Source: Calothrix sp. PCC 7716
GTDB lineage: Bacteria > Cyanobacteriota > Cyanobacteriia > Cyanobacteriales > Nostocaceae
Direction of reading: 5' to 3'
Length of the DNA: 64,000 bases
NCBI RefSeq assembly: GCF_019977735.1
Contig: NZ_AP025018.1
Location: forward strand, 9,490,580 to 9,554,579
A program made the position numbers and the translations under genes. Positions 44,099 through 54,137 of the stretch are shown here, piece after piece. The notes beneath the pieces were generated by a model. That model was not told the origin of the DNA, did no database searches, and saw only the letters and a program-made list of their open reading frames with translations. The first letter of the stretch is position 1, and each line of letters starts with the position of its first letter.

Positions 44099-44518
44099 TT
44101 AGTTTTGGTCACCTGTAATGATTTGAATTAATCTAAGATTGATTGCTTCTAAGCTGTTTAATGCTGCGTTAGCGGTGCGCTTATGCTCTTCATCATTTTC
44201 TATATGGCGCTCAAAATTCTGTAAATGACGCTCAAAATTAGCTTGCATAGCCTGCTTACTATCACGCATTTCTAACAGTACATCATATAAAATAGTACTT
44301 CTACCAAATACACGGCTAACATTATTTGTAAGAGATTCTACTTCATATTGAGTAGCGCTTAACTTTTGTTGAGTAGCGTCTATTTGCATTTGTGTGCTAT
44401 CTATTTGTTCTTGAGTACGTTGTAAATTATTTTCTGTTTGTAATTGTTTTCTTGCTAGCTCGGCAAGAATAGCGTAGACTTCTTGACTGTTACTGTTACC
44501 ATTGTTAGCGTTAGTCAT
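44099..44518 (-). CDS. Coiled-coil protein of an HTH module
   Basis: 139 residues, almost entirely coiled coil (LARKQLQTENNLQRTQEQIDS, TQQKLSATQYEVESLTNNVSRVFGR) with a polar N-terminus (NANNGNSNSQEVYAILAEL). The first and middle parts match the shorter protein at 46842-47024. It follows the XRE regulator by 2 nt, so they form an operon. Function unknown; antitoxin, adaptor or membrane-proximal roles are all possible. Confidence 0.6.
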   Translation of the reverse strand: MTNANNGNSNSQEVYAILAELARKQLQTENNLQRTQEQIDSTQMQIDATQQKLSATQYEVESLTNNVSRVFGRSTILYDVLLEMRDSKQAMQANFERHLQNFERHIENDEEHKRTANAALNSLEAINLRLIQIITGDQN

Positions 44519-44520
44519 TG

Positions 44521-44736
44521 TTAAATACTTTCCTTGATTACAAACATTTCACCGACATTTACTTGAAAATAATCACATATTTTAATTGCTACTTGGCAAT
44601 CAACACGACTAAAAGTATTTTTAACATAACCGCGTATAGCATTTTCGGTAACTCCTATCTCTCTAGATAACTGAGCTATATTCAACCCTTGCGCGTCCAT
44701 ATATTGTCTTAATTTGCAAAACATTACTTTATTCAT
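44521..44736 (-). CDS. XRE-family small regulator
   Basis: 71 residues; helix-turn-helix in LNIAQLSREIGVTENAIRGYVKN, then VDCQVAIKICDYFQVNVGEMF. Typical short Cro/C1-type repressor. A 22-bp perfect palindrome lies 33 nt upstream and is the likely operator, so it should repress itself and the coiled-coil gene. Confidence 0.75.
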   Translation of the reverse strand: MNKVMFCKLRQYMDAQGLNIAQLSREIGVTENAIRGYVKNTFSRVDCQVAIKICDYFQVNVGEMFVIKESI

Positions 44737-44768
44737 ATCTAATAGATTGACATATTAAATAGTAGTAC

Positions 44769-44790
44769 ACTACTCGACTAGTCGAGTAGT
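44769..44790. promoter_or_regulatory. 22-bp perfect palindrome, likely operator
   Basis: ACTACTCGACT followed by its exact complement AGTCGAGTAGT. Further half-sites (TACTC/GAGTA, TAGTCGAGTAG) recur at 44825-44861. Located directly upstream of the XRE regulator start. Confidence 0.65.
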
Positions 44791-44935
44791 AGTATTTATT
44801 ATCTAATTATACCGCTTACATTAGATACTCTGATAATCGAGTACTAGTATAGTCGAGTAGCTTATATTAGAAATGTAAGCGGGAAACGAATCGCCAGCAA
44901 TTCTACAATTACTTGTACTAACAGAGGTAAAACCG

Positions 44936-45034
44936 AGACAGCTGAATTAGTTGCTGTATGGCGCCGTAATAATTCATCACAGATATTGCCTCGGCTGCTT
45001 GAACTTATAAAAACATAAAGAAGCAATAGTTAAA
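44936..45034. repeat. Direct repeat, copy 2
   Basis: Second copy of the 43967-44065 unit, with the same GGCGCC inside (ATGGCGCCGTAATAATTC). Its end overlaps the stop of the nuclease gene on the other strand. Confidence 0.6.
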
Positions 45035-46175
45035 GCTCTTTTAACTGTGCCCTGTAAGCTATAGGTTCTAAACTAAATTGTTGCAATAGCTTATTACCAG
45101 TGCATCGTATTGGTTTAGGGTTGGTAACAGCCGAAGTAACAAGATATAAGATGAAAGCTGGATTTTCAAGAGCTTGTTTTACTTCGTTCGCAGTAATCAC
45201 AAACTGTAAATGATTTCCTGAACGTCCCTTTACTTCAACATCTTGTCTTTCATTACCCTTTCTACAAATTAAGTCATAACCAACTTTATCTTGTTCGACT
45301 GATTCAACACTCCATCCTTCGGTTTCATAGAGCTTTGTCACAAAGTCAATTGCTGCGACTTCAACTTTACGATTATTTTCTGCTCTGCCGTAAAAAGCTG
45401 ACTCTAAATCCTCTTCATTAGTTGCAATGTCGTTGCTCTCTGTATCATTAACATTCTCAGTATCGTTAGTAGGCGCCTCTTCATTATTCGCAGTAGATGC
45501 TTGAGATTGCTTCGTAAGCATCGATAAACATTTTTTTATACCATTTTTAGCTTTAACATATTCAGAGTTAAAGCTTAATGCACCTTCAAAAGTTTCAATA
45601 GCTTCCTTATATTTCTCTTCATCGGCAAGCTCACGAGCTACTTCACAAATCACATCGATAATTCTGGCGCCGAAACCTTTCCTTGCAAGCACCATTGAGT
45701 GCTTCTCCCATTCTGAATAAAGCAGTGTTGCAAGATAATCTGGCTTAATTTCACAACCACCGCGCTGAAAATGAAGAGAAACATCCCTAAAATTTGGTAT
45801 TGCTTTTAGTTTATCTCTTTCTAAAGGGTGGTCATAGTCAACAACAGAATGTATTTCCACCAAAATCACATAACTGCTGCCATAGCTCTCAGTTATGTAA
45901 GCTTCACTAAAATCGTTGTATTTATCTTCGGTAAGCCTTAACTGGTAATTCTCGTCCGCTGCAACTGCAACGCCATATGCAAAAAAACCATTGGGTTTTT
46001 TGCCTGTCCTTTGAATAAAAATTTTGTCCCCTACTTGAATCCCTTTAGTGTTTCCACAACTCCACGACCAAACTGGGAGTTCGATATCATCTATTATTTG
46101 TTCTCTAGCTTCTGATATAAATTCTTTTATATCAGGCTGTTTTTCTTCATTGCACAGGAGGATAAATAACGCCAT
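45030..46175 (-). CDS. PUA/EVE-like domain plus DUF3883 nuclease-like protein
   Basis: 381 residues. The N-terminal ~130 residues (WSWSCGNTKGIQVGDKIFIQRTG, GFFAYGVAV) look like an EVE/PUA-type module, a fold that binds modified bases in some type IV restriction enzymes. A TPR-like pair follows near 190 (EKYKEAIETFEGALSFNSEY), then an acidic linker. The C-terminal DUF3883 domain has a PD-(D/E)xK pattern, VGYDLICRKG then QDVEVKGRSG. The likely role is restriction of modified foreign DNA. It stands alone with no methylase nearby. Domain calls are from pattern only. Confidence 0.65.
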   Translation of the reverse strand: MALFILLCNEEKQPDIKEFISEAREQIIDDIELPVWSWSCGNTKGIQVGDKIFIQRTGKKPNGFFAYGVAVAADENYQLRLTEDKYNDFSEAYITESYGSSYVILVEIHSVVDYDHPLERDKLKAIPNFRDVSLHFQRGGCEIKPDYLATLLYSEWEKHSMVLARKGFGARIIDVICEVARELADEEKYKEAIETFEGALSFNSEYVKAKNGIKKCLSMLTKQSQASTANNEEAPTNDTENVNDTESNDIATNEEDLESAFYGRAENNRKVEVAAIDFVTKLYETEGWSVESVEQDKVGYDLICRKGNERQDVEVKGRSGNHLQFVITANEVKQALENPAFILYLVTSAVTNPKPIRCTGNKLLQQFSLEPIAYRAQLKEL

Positions 46176-46460
46176 ATATATTTAAACTAATAACGTTATT
46201 ATTTATACACGAATTTTCCTTGATTTTCTGTATAATTTCTATAAATATTTTTACATATGTATCGTACAGCTTCAGCTTTACAGATAAGTAATAATAACTA
46301 AGTAATTTATTTTCAGATATAGGCGCCAGTTGTGTAGCAACCAACCTCATAAATTTCCCACATAACTGAGTAATACTAATGCATTACCTAGATTTCGGTG
46401 TTTTCTCATGCTTTCCCGTGGTTTGTCTTGCTTTCCTATTCAAGCAATAATCTAGCAATT

Positions 46461-46544
46461 GCATTGCTTTTGCTATAAGGTTAACTTATGCTTTTGCGAT
46501 GCATCAATCGCTTAAAAATATTGCATTAGCATTGCTTTTGCTAT
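46461..46544. repeat. Direct repeats GCATTGCTTTTGCTAT before the RHH gene
   Basis: Exact 16-mers at 46461-46476 and 46529-46544, with more partial copies (TTATGCTTTTGCGAT) between. Upstream of a ribbon-helix-helix regulator, so they could be its operators or promoter-linked repeats. Confidence 0.5.
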
Positions 46545-46627
46545 TTAATAGATATATGATTGGCTACTACAAGTTAACCAAATGTATGATTAGAAGGAAA
46601 TGTAGAGTACTAACGTTAATAAATTTT

Positions 46628-46849
46628 ATGGTTCGCAAAAGAAAACCAGTAGGTTATCGACTTGACGAAATAGTTGTAGAAGCGCTGAAAAGACTAGCTA
46701 GAGAACAAAACATCAGTGTTAACCGTTATATTGAAACCCATTTTTTTCATTTAGCCAAAGAAAAAGGGTTTATTAACGCAAGCACTGAATTACTAGGCGA
46801 AACGCGCGGTGGGGACACTACTAAGTCGGAATTTAACTACAATGACTAA
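46628..46849 (+). CDS. Ribbon-helix-helix regulator
   Basis: 73 residues from ATG 46628. KPVGYRLDEIVVEALKRLAREQNISVNRYIETHFF is a ribbon-helix-helix pattern (shown in part), as in CopG-type antitoxins and plasmid copy-control regulators. Overlaps the following coiled-coil gene by 8 nt. Direct repeats upstream may be its operators. Confidence 0.65.
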   Translation: MVRKRKPVGYRLDEIVVEALKRLAREQNISVNRYIETHFFHLAKEKGFINASTELLGETRGGDTTKSEFNYND

Positions 46850-47024
46850 TCCAAACAATCAAGACAATAACGATATTCGCGCTATATTAACTGAATTGGC
46901 ACAGAGGCAACTTCAAGCACAAACACAATTCGAGCAAACACAAGCCGAAATACTTGAAACAAATTTAACCGTGCGTGAATTAACTAACGATGTTAACAGG
47001 GTTTTGGCTCGTGGCGCTGGTTAA
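46842..47024 (+). CDS. Coiled-coil protein of an RHH module
   Basis: 60 residues from ATG 46842. MTNPNNQDNNDIRAILTELA and the later LTVRELTNDVNRVLARG closely parallel the coiled-coil protein at 44099-44518. Here its partner is a ribbon-helix-helix regulator instead of an XRE protein, so the second gene is the constant part of the module. Confidence 0.6.
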   Translation: MTNPNNQDNNDIRAILTELAQRQLQAQTQFEQTQAEILETNLTVRELTNDVNRVLARGAG

Positions 47025-47111
47025 GTGCAGTTGGGTGCGTAAGTAGTACAAACATTGATAACATCAAATTTATTTGAGAGTTATTTTCAGGATAATGATA
47101 TAGGTGTAAAA

Positions 47112-47354
47112 ATGAACGCTAAACAAGCATCAATTAATAAACAAGAAAAGCTTCGTGCAATTGCTTATAGTATGGATTTGTTGATACCAGGATTATACTG
47201 TTGGTGCCCATATTTTACTATCAGAATTGGTGGAGCAATACCTGATGATAACCCTTACAGATATCCTGGTATGATTCACAGTTCAATTGGCATTGCACTG
47301 GTTTTACCAGGATATAAAATATTTACAACTTATCAGGGTAGCTATGACGCTTGA
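47112..47354 (+). CDS. Small hypothetical protein
   Basis: 80 residues from ATG 47112; an upstream start at 47055 is possible. The hydrophobic second half (LLIPGLYCWCPYF, SSIGIALVLPGY) is not a clear membrane helix. It overlaps the next small gene by 11 nt, suggesting co-translation. Not recognised. Confidence 0.4.
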   Translation: MNAKQASINKQEKLRAIAYSMDLLIPGLYCWCPYFTIRIGGAIPDDNPYRYPGMIHSSIGIALVLPGYKIFTTYQGSYDA

Positions 47355-47571
47355 CAAACATACGATACAAGGTTTGCCAGCATTTACCACTACAACTTTA
47401 AGCAAAGGCGAATTTGAAGGAAGAATGATTAATGCAGAATATTATGAAGTAGGAACGGCGCCAGCGCAAGGTGGAAGAATCAAGGTATGGTGGTCTCATA
47501 ACGAATATCCAAGGGTTGAATCTATATACAGTCCAGATAAAAATATTGTTCTTACCGCATATCATGTGTAG
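47344..47571 (+). CDS. Small hypothetical protein
   Basis: 75 residues from ATG 47344, beta-rich (GEFEGRMINAEYYEVG, GRIKVWWSHNEYPRVE). Co-translated with the previous gene by overlap. No family recognised. It is convergent with the secreted protein gene downstream. Confidence 0.4.
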   Translation: MTLDKHTIQGLPAFTTTTLSKGEFEGRMINAEYYEVGTAPAQGGRIKVWWSHNEYPRVESIYSPDKNIVLTAYHV

Positions 47572-47623
47572 TTTGGATGTTAACACGAACACTACACCCA
47601 AACTACACGAAAATAATTCGGTT

Positions 47624-48088
47624 TTATTGACCAAATACGCCAATACCGTAGTAACAAGCATTAGTATTGCAACTAGCCATATCAACCCTCACTCGGTAGG
47701 TTCCACTGCGGGTAGGATTTATACTGATGAAAGGAATATCATCATTTTGCAAATCGGAAGCAATAAGATTTCCACGGCTATCGTAAAGTGCAATATCCAA
47801 ATCTCGACAATCACTGTCACAGACTCCAACTAAGCCGTATGAAGTACCCGCGCGGAGATTTATAGTAATATAATTGGAACGACCGTGAGTTAGTAAATCT
47901 ATGGAAGGTTCGTGAGTTAAAGTATAACCACCTAAACCAGAAGCAATTGCTGCTCGCATTAGCTGCTCACTAACTTCGTAAATATATTGACTATTGTCAG
48001 CACGAACTGGAGTAGGTGTAAGGAAACAAGTAGCAGAAATAGCAGCCAGTACTCCGAATAGTTTAGTTTTCTGTGTTTTATTTAACAT
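47624..48088 (-). CDS. Secreted PPC-like domain protein
   Basis: 154 residues. Sec signal peptide (TKLFGVLAAISATCFLTPTPVRA) followed by a beta-sandwich resembling the bacterial pre-peptidase C-terminal domain (CRDLDIALYDSRGNLIASD, ISINPTRSGTYRVRVDM). Two cysteine pairs suggest disulfides. Probably periplasmic or extracellular, no catalytic motif. Downstream of the AAA-like gene on the same strand. Confidence 0.7.
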   Translation of the reverse strand: MLNKTQKTKLFGVLAAISATCFLTPTPVRADNSQYIYEVSEQLMRAAIASGLGGYTLTHEPSIDLLTHGRSNYITINLRAGTSYGLVGVCDSDCRDLDIALYDSRGNLIASDLQNDDIPFISINPTRSGTYRVRVDMASCNTNACYYGIGVFGQ

Positions 48089-48160
48089 GGGTGTTTGTTG
48101 AATTCGATAATTTCATCAAACACTGTCGCTATTTGAGTACAAGCTGGGGATAATATTGAG

Positions 48161-49540
48161 TTAATTTAGATACATTGTTTTCTGATTGGCTTTTGTGGAA
48201 GTACTAAAATATTGACGGTATAGCTCACATCTTGGTGTGACTTCATCGTTTCGTAACTTGACCAATCCCAGACTATATAATTTAAACCTGACTTCCGTTG
48301 TTAAATTTACAGGATTACCATTTGCAACAATCTGTTGCATTGCTTTCCCTAATTCTGGCTGTTGTTGCAAAATATATTCTTGCCGTTGCAAATGCTTACT
48401 ATAAATTCCTGCTGCTGTCGGCGCCGTTTGCAAAAAGTCGGTTAAACTTATCTCTCGGTTGGCGATTTGAAACAGAGCTAAACGCACCAAAAAAGGGTGT
48501 CCTCCTACTAATCCTGTTAACTCCAGTACTTCTGCATCACTCCAATTGAGTTGATGACGATGGGCTAAATCTTTGACTTGCTCGTGAGTAAATTCTGGTA
48601 ATTCCAAGGCTAAACCAACGTTAAATGGAGATTGGTTGATATCAACTGGTACATAAGCATCCGTGGAATATGCAAGCGCTAATCTTAATTGCTTCCAAAT
48701 ATCGCGACGTTTAGCTTCTTCGTGAACCGCGCGCAGTAATCCAAAAAAATCTTTGTAGATTTTGGGATATTCAAATAATCTATCAACTTTCTCTAACCCT
48801 AAAACTAATGGTTGGTTGATTTCTGGGAATAAATAGCGCTCAAAGTAGTTTTTACAAGACTTCATATAGCCAAAGCGCTGTCCTGTTTCCCAATGCTTAT
48901 CAAGTTGTTGAGACAATTTTTCTAGTAATTCTCGATTATCTCCTGCTACGGCTTCAGTGACAGTATCGCAAAACCAGTGCAGAAATGTATTCAAGTCGCA
49001 GAACAATTCCTCTTCTGCTAATTGAAAATCGATAGTTACTACTTTATTCCCCTGGTTTTCTGCTTGTTGGAGAATCCGTGCTAGAAGTGAAGATTTTCCC
49101 ATGTGCTGCGGCGCCTTAATACGAATTAAAGAACCAGGTTTTTTGATTTCTGCGTAACAACGCTGCTCAATAGGCGGACGTTCTACATAAAAAAGAGAAT
49201 CTAATGGCACTTCCCCTTCTGGATATTCGAGGTCGAAATTTGGAAGTGGAGAGTTGGGAATAGTAAGAGGGGAAGAATTATTTATTTTTTGTGCTTTGTC
49301 CGTATAGGTACTAGCCAGCGCTTCAAAATCAGCAATCTCTTGGACTTCAAAACCTAACACCTCGCAAAGTTCGTAAAAGTTGAGGTATTCAACTGTCCTA
49401 CCATTGAGGAAAAAGTTAACTACTGTTTGGCTACGATTTATTCTTTCAGCTAAATCAACTTGACGAGCAAAACCTTTTTGTAACATCCTTTGCTTGACAA
49501 GGGTAATGCAATCTGTATTTACTCTGATTCCACGTGGCAT
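48161..49540 (-). CDS. HTH plus AAA-like (AAA_35) ATPase
   Basis: 459 residues. The N-terminal ~75 residues contain a helix-turn-helix-like unit (RQVDLAERINRSQTVVNFFLNG). The AAA-like domain has Walker A KAPQHMGKSSLLARIL near residue 145 and VLGLEKVDRLF as Walker B. It ends with a winged-helix region (GGHPFLVRLALFQIA). This AAA_35 family is common in cyanobacteria next to CHAT, WD40 or TPR proteins and is thought to act in signalling or conflict. Divergent from the AAA-CHASE2 gene, 159 nt apart, so the two may be co-regulated. Confidence 0.78.
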   Translation of the reverse strand: MPRGIRVNTDCITLVKQRMLQKGFARQVDLAERINRSQTVVNFFLNGRTVEYLNFYELCEVLGFEVQEIADFEALASTYTDKAQKINNSSPLTIPNSPLPNFDLEYPEGEVPLDSLFYVERPPIEQRCYAEIKKPGSLIRIKAPQHMGKSSLLARILQQAENQGNKVVTIDFQLAEEELFCDLNTFLHWFCDTVTEAVAGDNRELLEKLSQQLDKHWETGQRFGYMKSCKNYFERYLFPEINQPLVLGLEKVDRLFEYPKIYKDFFGLLRAVHEEAKRRDIWKQLRLALAYSTDAYVPVDINQSPFNVGLALELPEFTHEQVKDLAHRHQLNWSDAEVLELTGLVGGHPFLVRLALFQIANREISLTDFLQTAPTAAGIYSKHLQRQEYILQQQPELGKAMQQIVANGNPVNLTTEVRFKLYSLGLVKLRNDEVTPRCELYRQYFSTSTKANQKTMYLN

Positions 49541-49699
49541 AGCTAAGTGATAAGTAAACTACAAAATTTAGCTTACAAGATAAGTATTTATTTGGTAAAG
49601 TAAATTACAAACCAATAATAACTCAATACCAACTCAATAATCTGCCAATAAACTCAAAATAGGCATCGATGTAATTTTTATCTATATATAAACAAAATT

Positions 49700-52462
49700 A
49701 TGACGGGAGACTACGAGTATAAAGTTGGTGGCAGTTTAGAAGAAGATGCACCCAGCTATGTAACACGGCAAGCGGACTCTGAGCTTTACCACAGCTTAAA
49801 GGCGGGAGAACTGTGTTATGTTTTTAACTCCCGGCAGATGGGTAAAACAAGTTTGTTAGTACGGACAATGAAACAGTTACAAGCTGATGGTTTTGCTTGT
49901 GCTGTGATTGATATTTCTGGGTTGGGCAGTCAAGATATTTCCCTTGAGCAGTGGTATGGAAGTATTGTTGATAGTCTGTTAACTGAGTTGAATTTTGTTG
50001 AGCCAGAAGATTTGGCTATATGGTGGGATAAATCTATCGAAATTTCTCCAGTACGACGTTTGGGTAAACTCTTTGATGAGCTATTATTGCCAAATATTAA
50101 CACAAATATAGTAATTTTTCTAGATGAAATTGATAGTATTCTCCGCTTAGACTTTCCTGCTGATGACTTTTTCGCTTTAATTAGAAGCTGCTATCAAAAG
50201 CGCTCTTTTAAAATTGAGTATAAGCGGTTGACTTTTGCGTTGTTTGGTGTAGCGACACCTTCAGATTTGATTAAAGATGAGGAAAGAACACCGTTTAATA
50301 TTGGCAGAGCAATTCAACTTGATGGGTTTAAAATAGATGAAGTGGCGCCTTTAGCTAAAGGATTAGAAGATAAGGCTGAAAATCCGCAAGCTGTGATGCA
50401 AGAGGTTTTGGCTTGGACGGGGGGACAACCTTTATTGACGCAGAAGGTTTGTAATTTGTTAATTCGAGATTTAAATCAGTCGAAAGTGCTTGTAGGGAAG
50501 GAAGAAAAATGGGTAGAAGGAGTAGTAAGAAATGAAATTATTGATAATTGGGAAGTAAAGGATGAGCATGAGCATTTAAAAACTATTCGAGATAGGCTGA
50601 TAGTTAATGAGCAAATTTCCGTAGCTTTGCTGGGGTTGTATCAGCAGATATTGCAACAGAGAGAAATTGCTGCTGATAGTAGTTTTGAACAGATGCGATT
50701 GCGCTTAACTGGTTTGGTGGTGGAGCAGCAGAAGAAATTAAGGGTTTACAACCAGATTTATGGGAATATTTTTGATTTAAGTTGGGTTGAGAGTGAGTTA
50801 AGTAAATTACGTTTTTATGCTGATAAATTAAGAGCTTGGGAAAATAGTAAGTATCAGGATAGTTCTCATTTATTGCAAGAGGAAGATTTAGAACAGGCTC
50901 GTATTTGGGCTGATGGAAGAAGATTAAGCGACTCTGATTATCGCTTTTTATCTGCAAGTGATAATTTAGATAAACAAGAAGTTAAAAAAGCTTTAGATGC
51001 CGAAAAACGTGCAAGAGACTTAGAAAAAATAGAAGCTAGCATTGCTATAGAAGCTGAAATAAAAGCTAAACAGGCAGTAGAAGAAGCAATTTATATTTTA
51101 GCTAACGCTAAACAAAAAGCTAAAAATAAACCGATTAAAAAAGGAAAATTTTTACGTAGTAAATTAGTTATTACTTTATGCATTACCTGTATTCTCTTTT
51201 TGCTCCGTTCTTTATGGTTACTACAATATTTTGAGTTGAGAGGGCTAGATTTATTTTTTTTCTTACGACCACTTGAAGCTCCTGAAGAAAGAATTACAAT
51301 TGTTGGTATTGATGAAGATTCCATAAGAAAAATGGGAACCTATCCTATTCCTGATGGCATTATTGCTGATTTGTTAGCTAAATTACAAGCTCATCAACCT
51401 CGCGCTATTGGTCTGAATATATACAGAGATTTACTAGTCGAACCAGGTCATGAACGTTTGGCTGCAACTTATAAATCGATGTCGAATTTAGTAGGAGTTG
51501 AAAAGTTATTAGGTACAAAAATTCTACCTCCAAAAGAATTGAAGTATCTTGAAAAAGTAGGTTTCTCTGACATAGTGTTGGATAATGATGATGTAGTTAG
51601 ACGTGCCTTATTGACTGTTAAGCTCGGAGACGAAGTACGTGAAAGTTTTTGTTTAAAGCTGGCAAAATTATATTTAGATGCTGAAAAGATAACTCCAAAA
51701 AGTGATATTGGCTCTAGTTATATTCAATGGGGTAAGGCTGTATTTCGTCCTCTTTATACTAATGATGGAGGTTACGTAAAAGTTGATAGTGGAGGATATC
51801 AAATTTTGTTAAATTTTCCCAAAAAACTTAAATTTGACACTATAAGTATGCAAGATGTACTAGCCAATAATTTCCAAAAAAAATTAGTTACTAATCGCAT
51901 TTTATTGATTGGAAATACTGCTCCTAGCCTTCAAAAATTTTTTTCTATTCCCCATTCAGCGTCATTTACACCACTTATAGGTGGTGGAAAGCAAATAGCG
52001 GGTGTTGAGCTTCAAGCTTACATGATTAGCGAGATACTTAAAGCGACTCTTGACGGTAGACCACTACTTAAAACCTGGTCTGATGGTGTAAAATTTTTAT
52101 TTATTTTATTTATTTCCTTAATTAGTACTAGTGTCAGTTGGAGATTTCTCTCTTCAACTAAATCTTCATTCTATATATTTGCGCTAGGAGTTTGTCTTGT
52201 AATATTTTCCTACATAGTCTTTTTAGCTGGTTGGTGGGTACCAATTATTCCATCTATAATTTGTTTAATATTAACTGCAATTGTTACTAGGCTAATAATG
52301 CACTATCACTTAGAACATCTTCAGCTACGTCAGACTTTTGAGCTAATTATAGAAGTTTGCGAAACTAATTATACTGCTGCTCAAATAGCAATTGAGTATT
52401 TAAAGATTTCGGAAAGCAAGAGGAACAAAATATTAATTGAAAAATGGAGAAAAGAATATTAA
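49700..52462 (+). CDS. AAA-like ATPase fused to a CHASE2 membrane sensor
   Basis: 920 residues. The AAA-like domain has Walker [16 protein letters not shown] near residue 46 and Walker [14 protein letters not shown] near residue 140. A coiled linker ([21 protein letters not shown]) leads to a membrane helix near residue 490, then a CHASE2 extracellular sensor ([22 protein letters not shown]) and three membrane helices near 780-860. Homologues typically combine CHASE2 with a kinase or cyclase; an ATPase at the other end is unusual. It probably links an outside signal to an ATP-dependent switch. The ISAs1 element lies 47 nt downstream. Confidence 0.8.
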   Translation: MTGDYEYKVGGSLEEDAPSYVTRQADSELYHSLKAGELCYVFNSRQMGKTSLLVRTMKQLQADGFACAVIDISGLGSQDISLEQWYGSIVDSLLTELNFVEPEDLAIWWDKSIEISPVRRLGKLFDELLLPNINTNIVIFLDEIDSILRLDFPADDFFALIRSCYQKRSFKIEYKRLTFALFGVATPSDLIKDEERTPFNIGRAIQLDGFKIDEVAPLAKGLEDKAENPQAVMQEVLAWTGGQPLLTQKVCNLLIRDLNQSKVLVGKEEKWVEGVVRNEIIDNWEVKDEHEHLKTIRDRLIVNEQISVALLGLYQQILQQREIAADSSFEQMRLRLTGLVVEQQKKLRVYNQIYGNIFDLSWVESELSKLRFYADKLRAWENSKYQDSSHLLQEEDLEQARIWADGRRLSDSDYRFLSASDNLDKQEVKKALDAEKRARDLEKIEASIAIEAEIKAKQAVEEAIYILANAKQKAKNKPIKKGKFLRSKLVITLCITCILFLLRSLWLLQYFELRGLDLFFFLRPLEAPEERITIVGIDEDSIRKMGTYPIPDGIIADLLAKLQAHQPRAIGLNIYRDLLVEPGHERLAATYKSMSNLVGVEKLLGTKILPPKELKYLEKVGFSDIVLDNDDVVRRALLTVKLGDEVRESFCLKLAKLYLDAEKITPKSDIGSSYIQWGKAVFRPLYTNDGGYVKVDSGGYQILLNFPKKLKFDTISMQDVLANNFQKKLVTNRILLIGNTAPSLQKFFSIPHSASFTPLIGGGKQIAGVELQAYMISEILKATLDGRPLLKTWSDGVKFLFILFISLISTSVSWRFLSSTKSSFYIFALGVCLVIFSYIVFLAGWWVPIIPSIICLILTAIVTRLIMHYHLEHLQLRQTFELIIEVCETNYTAAQIAIEYLKISESKRNKILIEKWRKEY

Positions 52463-52509
52463 TATTGCATGTTGTTCGGCAGATTGGGCTGAATGCAAGA
52501 TACCAGCTT

Positions 52510-52736
52510 CAGGGCAAACGCATCTTAAATTGCCAGTGGGTAAGGAATAGCGGTCAAACAGTGGCGCCTCGTAATTCAAATCCAGCTATTATTTATTATC
52601 AACCATTTAACGATATCACTATTTAACTAATTTGTTATTAAACGATTACATGTATTAATACATCACTGCTATAAAAAAATCAACAAACAAATAAAGGCGA
52701 AGGGTATGGCTTCGCTATACCCCAGCCACGGGCGCC
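52510..52736 (+). repeat. Left inverted arm of the ISAs1 element
   Basis: Contains two GGCGCC sites, AATCAACAAACAAATAAAGG and a small hairpin GGGTAT/ATACCC. The right arm has GGCTATGGC/GCCATAGCC at the same place, so paired bases differ together. Confidence 0.75.
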
Positions 52737-52791
52737 GAAAATAATGTGGGCATGTGATGATAATCTTTAAAAAGATTTCTCAGGTGCGGCT

Positions 52792-53943
52792 ATGACTGAT
52801 TTAATGATGGAACCAAAACAAAAACGTACAATTGCTGACTTTTTTGAAAATGTAAAAGACCCAAGAGTTGAACGTACTAAGAGACACAAGCTGATAGATA
52901 TAATTACAATTGCAATTTGTGCGGTTATTTGTGGAGCCGAAACATGGATAGCTATAGAAACGTATGGGCAAGAAAAAAAAGAATGGCTGGAAAAGTTTTT
53001 AGAGTTATCGAATGGTATTCCTTCTCATGATACTTTTGCAAGGGTTTTTGCAAAAATTAATCCCGCTTCTTTTCAAGAATGTTTTTTAGAGTGGATAAAA
53101 TCAATTGCACAAATAACTAATGGTGAAGTGATTGCTATTGATGGGAAAAAATTAAGACGCTCATATAATAAAAAATCGTCTCAGCACGCGATTAATATGG
53201 TTAGCGCTTGGGCAGTAAGCAATCGATTAGTTATGGGACAGCTAAAGGTAGATAATAAATCCAATGAAATAACAGCAATTCCAGAACTAATAAAGGTATT
53301 AGATATTTCTGGCTGTATTGTTACGATTGATGCAATTGGTTGTCAGAAAGAAATAGTTAAGACTATAACGAAACAAGAAGGAGATTATGTAATTGCACTT
53401 AAATCTAATCAAGGAAACTTATATCAAAATGTAGAGCAGCTATTTAAGGAAGCTATTTCCGTAAGATGTAGAGGATTCAAATCAAGCAGTTACAGCACTC
53501 GTGAATTAGGACATGGGCGTGAAGAAATACGTAATTATCTTATGCTTACAGACATTTCTAATCGCATTGCAGATAGTAAAGAATGGGAAAATTTCCAAAG
53601 TATAGGTATGGTTGAATCAGTGAGAATTGTAAATGGAGAAACAACAGTTGAAACGCGCTATTATATCAGTAGTTTAAATCGAAACGCAAAAAAATTTGGG
53701 AATGCAGTTCGCAGCCATTGGAGTGTTGAAAATTCATTACACTGGATATTAGATGTTGGATTCAACGAAGATGATTGTCGCATTCGTAAAGATAATGCAC
53801 CACAAAATTTTGCAGTCTTACGTCGAATAGCAGTTAATCTTTTAGGTAAAGATAAAAGTCGAAAATTTGGGACGAAAAATAAACAGTTTTTGGCATCCAT
53901 GAATAACGAATACTTGGCTGATATTTTGGGGCTAAATTTATAA
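52792..53943 (+). CDS. ISAs1-family DDE transposase
   Basis: 383 residues. The N-terminal DUF4372-like part is KRTIADFFENVKDPRVERTK, and SHDTFARVF follows. The DDE residues are Asp in EVIAIDGKKLRRSY, Asp in IVTIDAIGCQ, and Glu in HWSVENSLHW, the classic ISAs1/H-repeat ending with DNAPQNFAVLRRIAVNLL. It is full length with no frame damage, so possibly active. Confidence 0.92.
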   Translation: MTDLMMEPKQKRTIADFFENVKDPRVERTKRHKLIDIITIAICAVICGAETWIAIETYGQEKKEWLEKFLELSNGIPSHDTFARVFAKINPASFQECFLEWIKSIAQITNGEVIAIDGKKLRRSYNKKSSQHAINMVSAWAVSNRLVMGQLKVDNKSNEITAIPELIKVLDISGCIVTIDAIGCQKEIVKTITKQEGDYVIALKSNQGNLYQNVEQLFKEAISVRCRGFKSSSYSTRELGHGREEIRNYLMLTDISNRIADSKEWENFQSIGMVESVRIVNGETTVETRYYISSLNRNAKKFGNAVRSHWSVENSLHWILDVGFNEDDCRIRKDNAPQNFAVLRRIAVNLLGKDKSRKFGTKNKQFLASMNNEYLADILGLNL

Positions 53944-54137
53944 TCATCTGCCAAATATCGAACTCGTTATAAATGTTAGTAAATCTCTAACTATGTGTGA
54001 CCGATGACTTTTAAAAATCAACAGCAAGTTATCTTAAACTTCGGAGTTAATTTTTAAATTATAAATAGCAAGCACATAGAATATAAGAGCGATTACTTCT
54101 TGTTAAATATATTATTTATAAGGGCAAATTTATTACA

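Noticed and set aside
52444-52626. Small plus-strand gene between the AAA-CHASE2 gene and the transposase
   Set aside because: It runs through the inverted arm of the insertion and has no protein-like pattern.
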